NCBI RefSeq assembly: GCF_947496195.1
Contig: NZ_CANMBY010000002.1
Span: forward strand, 248,001 to 312,000
Direction of reading: 5' to 3'
DNA: 64,000 bases
Source of the DNA: an uncultured Polaribacter sp.
GTDB taxonomy: Bacteria; Bacteroidota; Bacteroidia; Flavobacteriales; Flavobacteriaceae
This document shows positions 61,181 to 64,000 of the stretch, piece after piece (positions within the stretch are counted from its first letter, which is position 1; each line of letters opens with the position of its first letter). Below the pieces are notes generated by a model. That model had not been told where the DNA came from and did no database searches. It was given only the letters and a program-made list of their open reading frames with translations. A program made the translations under genes and the position numbers.

Positions 61181-62196
61181 AAATTCTTTAACTCCTTTAA
61201 TAAGATTTCATGCATTTGGTCTGTATAATCTAAGTGTGTGGTAATTCTTATTTTACCTTCACCCATAGGTGTTAAAAGAATATTTTTTGATTTCATTTTA
61301 TCAATAAAATTATCAGCACCAATCTTGTCATCAACATAAAAAATAAGAATATTAGTTTCTACTGGTTCTATTTTAGAAATGTAACTACAACTCTCTAAAA
61401 CCTCAGCTATTTCTTTTGCTTTTTGATGATCGCTAGCTAATCGTTCTATATTATTATCTAAAGCATAATTTGCTGCTGCTGCTAAAAAACCAACTTGTCT
61501 CATACCTCCACCTAACAACTTTCTTATTCTTAAAGCCTTTTGCATCATGCTTTTAGGACCTAATAACATAGAACCAATAGGAGCTCCTAAACCTTTTGAA
61601 AAGCAAATTGAAATTGTATCAAACAATTTTCCATATTGTTGAGGCGTTTCGTTTTTTGCAACTAATGCATTAAATAAACGAGCTCCATCTAAGTGAAAAC
61701 CTAAATTATTTTTTTTAGCTTCTGCATGTATTTTTTTAATTTCTTCAAAATCCCAGCAAGCTCCTCCTCCTTTATTTGTAGTGTTTTCTAGGCAAATAAG
61801 TTTTGTAAAAGGTAAATATATTTCTGGCTTTACAGCTGCAATATCTTTTATTTGCTCTGCAGTAAACATACCCCTATTACCATCAATTAATTTACAAGTA
61901 ACTCCAGAATTAAAAGCTACTCCTCCACTTTCATAATTATAAATATGTGCATATTTATCACAGATTACTAAGTCTCCAGGTTGTGTGTGTAATTTAATAG
62001 CTGTTTGATTTGCCATTGTTCCTGATGGAAAAAAAAGTGCACTTTCTATACCAAAAAGTGTAGCTACTTTTTCTTGTAAAGCATTAACTGTAGGGTCCAT
62101 ACTAAAAACATCATCACCTACATTTGCACTCATCATAGCATCTAACATACCTTTAGAAGGCTTAGTTACAGTATCTGAAATTAAATCTATTATCAT
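61177..62196 (-). CDS. Threonine aldolase family protein
   Basis: The 339-residue PLP enzyme of fold type I cleaves L-threonine or L-allo-threonine to glycine and acetaldehyde. The N-terminal DLISDTVTKPSKGMLDAMM, the Asp-His region HLDGARLFNALVAK and the PLP-Lys motif CFSKGLGAPIGSM are typical. The frame extends 16 codons upstream (62244), but ATG 62196 matches the family start. It lies 13 nt after the metalloprotease gene on the same strand. Confidence 0.92.
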   Translation of the reverse strand: MIIDLISDTVTKPSKGMLDAMMSANVGDDVFSMDPTVNALQEKVATLFGIESALFFPSGTMANQTAIKLHTQPGDLVICDKYAHIYNYESGGVAFNSGVTCKLIDGNRGMFTAEQIKDIAAVKPEIYLPFTKLICLENTTNKGGGACWDFEEIKKIHAEAKKNNLGFHLDGARLFNALVAKNETPQQYGKLFDTISICFSKGLGAPIGSMLLGPKSMMQKALRIRKLLGGGMRQVGFLAAAANYALDNNIERLASDHQKAKEIAEVLESCSYISKIEPVETNILIFYVDDKIGADNFIDKMKSKNILLTPMGEGKIRITTHLDYTDQMHEILLKELKNF

Positions 62197-62209
62197 GTTT
62201 CTATTTAAT

Positions 62210-64000
62210 TTAATTCTTATAATCTGTTCCAATAGGAGATCCATCTGGAATTTGTGGAGCAGATATTTTTTTGAACGAAGTTGGATTCTTTAAATAATTA
62301 CTGATCATTTTACTCATAGCATTATCGTAAATTTTTTGAGTACCCTTAGATTTTTTAGTATCTAATAAAGATTTAATATCCTCTAATTTTGATAAAACAA
62401 TAGCATTTACTTGTTTATACTGATTTTTATACACACCTAAATAAAACATTTGCTCTAAAACTTCAGAATTAATTATGTTTTGCAGTTCTTGATGATAAGA
62501 GTTTTTATGATTCTTTTTGATAGTACTTTCTATTAATTTATCTATCAATTCTTCTAAACCTAATTGTGTATCATTTAAACTTTTATGAGCTATAAGTCTT
62601 GACATTCTTTGTGGATTTAACAGCAATTCTAAGCTCATTTCAGAAGCTGTTTCTACAGCAGAAAATGCATCAAAAGCAATACCTGTTTTACTCTTAAAAG
62701 ACTCACGACTTCTACTATAACCAATGGCTCTTGGTGGAAATAAGTCTAGTTTTTGTTTAGGTATTGCAATTTCTTGTACATCAATGGTTTTTAAAACTGC
62801 TTGTAGAGCATTTCTTTCTGTAGTTCCAGAAATCATTTTTACTGGGTTTTGGATACCTCCTTTAACAGCATAACTATATTCTAAACCACCTATTAATTTT
62901 GTAGTAGCTTCTGTTTGATATCTATGAAAAAAATACAAAGGCACAAAAACGTCTTCTAAAACTGAATATGGCTGACCAGCTTTAATATTATCTATTGAAA
63001 AGTTTTCTATAGCCTTTTTTCTAACATTTAAAACGTTGTATAATTCATCATAGATATTATCTCCATTATCCCATAAATGAGCAGCTCCACTTGCACTCCC
63101 TTGTGGTCTTGCATCAGAATCAGATAAATATTTTAATCCGTTAGAAAAAGCATTTTCTAATATTTTATTTAACTCTTCATTTTCATTTTTATCCTCAGGA
63201 AAATCTTGATAAGAATAGGCTACTGTTACTTTGTCCCAAGCTCCAATTTTGGTGTCATAAGCATCAGAAAAATCAATTTTACCGTCTTTTAAACTAATTT
63301 TAGGATGTGGATAATCCATTACAGAAGTTCTACCATTTGTACTCGCAGAAAAATTATGGGCAAACCCTAATGTATGACCAATTTCGTGAGCAGATAATTG
63401 CCTTATTCTTGCAATTGCCATTTCTAAAGCAAATTTATCGTCTACTGAATTATTCTTGTAAGGTGCTTGTAAAGCTTGTGCTATTAAAAAATCTTGACGA
63501 ATTCTTAAACTCCCTAAACTTACATGCCCTTTAATTATTTCTCCAGTTCTAGGATCTGATATACTTGCACCATAACTCCAACCTCTAGTACTTCTATGAA
63601 CCCACTGAACTACATTATACCTTAAATCTAACATATCTGCACCTTCAGGAAGCATTTTAAATTGAAAAGCATTTTTATAACCTGCAGCTTCAAAAGCTTG
63701 ATTCCACCAACGTCCACCATCTAACAAAGCACTCCTTACTGGTTCTGGAGTTCCTCTATCTAAATAGTAAATAATAGGTTCTTTAGCTTCAGATACAGCT
63801 GCATTTGGGTCTTTCTTTTCTAAACGATGTCTATAAATAAAACGCTTTGTAATTGGTTCATTTACAGGTGTTGAATAATCCATATAAGACATTGGAAAGG
63901 ATCCTGAACGTGGATCAAACTTTCTAGGTTTATAATTATTATCTGGTAATTCTACAAAAGAATGATGTTGATGAACAGTTACTGCACTTGCATCTGGAGT
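62210..64000 (-). CDS. Zinc-dependent metalloprotease (metzincin-like), 5' end outside window
   Basis: This frame runs through the window end without a stop, so 596 residues of the C-terminal part are seen. The metzincin signature HEIGHTLGFAHN is followed by a Met-turn (SVMDYPHP), as in DUF5117/DUF4953-type large zinc proteases of Bacteroidota. The segment DPRSGSFPMSYMDYS that precedes the first internal Met shows the gene starts further upstream. The protein should be exported, but the signal lies beyond the window. Confidence 0.88.
   Translation of the reverse strand, partial: TPDASAVTVHQHHSFVELPDNNYKPRKFDPRSGSFPMSYMDYSTPVNEPITKRFIYRHRLEKKDPNAAVSEAKEPIIYYLDRGTPEPVRSALLDGGRWWNQAFEAAGYKNAFQFKMLPEGADMLDLRYNVVQWVHRSTRGWSYGASISDPRTGEIIKGHVSLGSLRIRQDFLIAQALQAPYKNNSVDDKFALEMAIARIRQLSAHEIGHTLGFAHNFSASTNGRTSVMDYPHPKISLKDGKIDFSDAYDTKIGAWDKVTVAYSYQDFPEDKNENEELNKILENAFSNGLKYLSDSDARPQGSASGAAHLWDNGDNIYDELYNVLNVRKKAIENFSIDNIKAGQPYSVLEDVFVPLYFFHRYQTEATTKLIGGLEYSYAVKGGIQNPVKMISGTTERNALQAVLKTIDVQEIAIPKQKLDLFPPRAIGYSRSRESFKSKTGIAFDAFSAVETASEMSLELLLNPQRMSRLIAHKSLNDTQLGLEELIDKLIESTIKKNHKNSYHQELQNIINSEVLEQMFYLGVYKNQYKQVNAIVLSKLEDIKSLLDTKKSKGTQKIYDNAMSKMISNYLKNPTSFKKISAPQIPDGSPIGTDYKN

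Noticed and set aside
1..64000. tRNA, rRNA, CRISPR array, IS element or prophage
   Set aside because: Scanning by eye found no cloverleaf, repeat-spacer array, transposase or phage genes; short RNAs could still be missed.

Overview
The window is about 70% A+T and reads as a chromosome segment of a marine Flavobacteriaceae bacterium (Bacteroidota). A Polaribacter- or Tenacibaculum-like genus is an inference from gene content. The support is Bacteroidota-type promoters (-7 box TAnnTTTG) in front of many genes, few purine-rich ribosome sites, frequent TTG/GTG starts, many lipoproteins with an L-x-S-C lipobox, a CarboxypepD_reg-type TonB receptor, LytTR/His_kinase signalling with 2TM proteins, and an arginine pathway with an ArgF'-type transcarbamylase. 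I see no tRNA, rRNA, CRISPR array, IS element or prophage.

Layout. 1-10 kb: trmH-family methyltransferase, polyphosphate glucokinase, Ste24-like protease, rel/spoT, fur, purA, OstA/LptA-like protein and a class III aminotransferase, closed by a bidirectional terminator shared with a cold shock gene. 10-17 kb: nitronate monooxygenase-like enzyme, MORN/TonB-type protein, mnmA, MORN protein and lipoprotein, then purB. 17-21.7 kb: terC, a small His-rich protein, a TonB-dependent receptor, a lipoprotein with a His-Asp tract and another lipoprotein; I infer metal uptake. 21.7-35.6 kb: mostly household genes (UMF1-family MFS, M48 protease, alpha/beta hydrolase, msrB, YfcC permease, DinB, ffh, folD, YitT, AI-2E transporter, cupin, HerA-like ATPase). 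35.6-40.2 kb: one minus-strand operon with a DUF2141 protein, a LytS-like histidine kinase, four stand-alone 2TM proteins, a DUF2306-like protein and a LytTR regulator. 40.5-49.6 kb: arginine operon led by a short arginine-rich leader peptide ORF: GNAT, argG, argC, proC, argD, argF', argB, argE, argH. 49.8-53 kb: secreted WG-repeat and DDFWNG-repeat proteins with a truncated paralogue between them. 53.3-61.2 kb: old yellow enzyme homologue, carotenoid operon crtI-crtB-crtZ-crtY (predicted product zeaxanthin), a CarH-like B12-binding MerR regulator, and a divergent ECF sigma factor with a membrane partner. 61.2-64 kb: threonine aldolase and a metzincin cut by the window end.

Most notable points: (1) an Arg-codon-rich leader ORF with alternative RNA pairings ahead of the arginine operon, a candidate attenuator; (2) the same composite element TAnnTTTGTTnAAC in front of both merR/carH and crtI, at 17-18 nt from each start codon, which suggests the B12-binding regulator controls itself and the carotenoid genes, possibly by light although a key light-state histidine is replaced; (3) an ArgF' whose specificity residue is Ala, which points to N-succinylated arginine intermediates; (4) six 2TM copies in one operon, one fused to the histidine kinase; (5) a decayed duplicate of a WG-repeat gene.

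All names come from reading motifs and gene order by eye; no database search was run. Start codons were moved from the longest open frame where an ATG, a signal peptide or a promoter box made a downstream start more likely.
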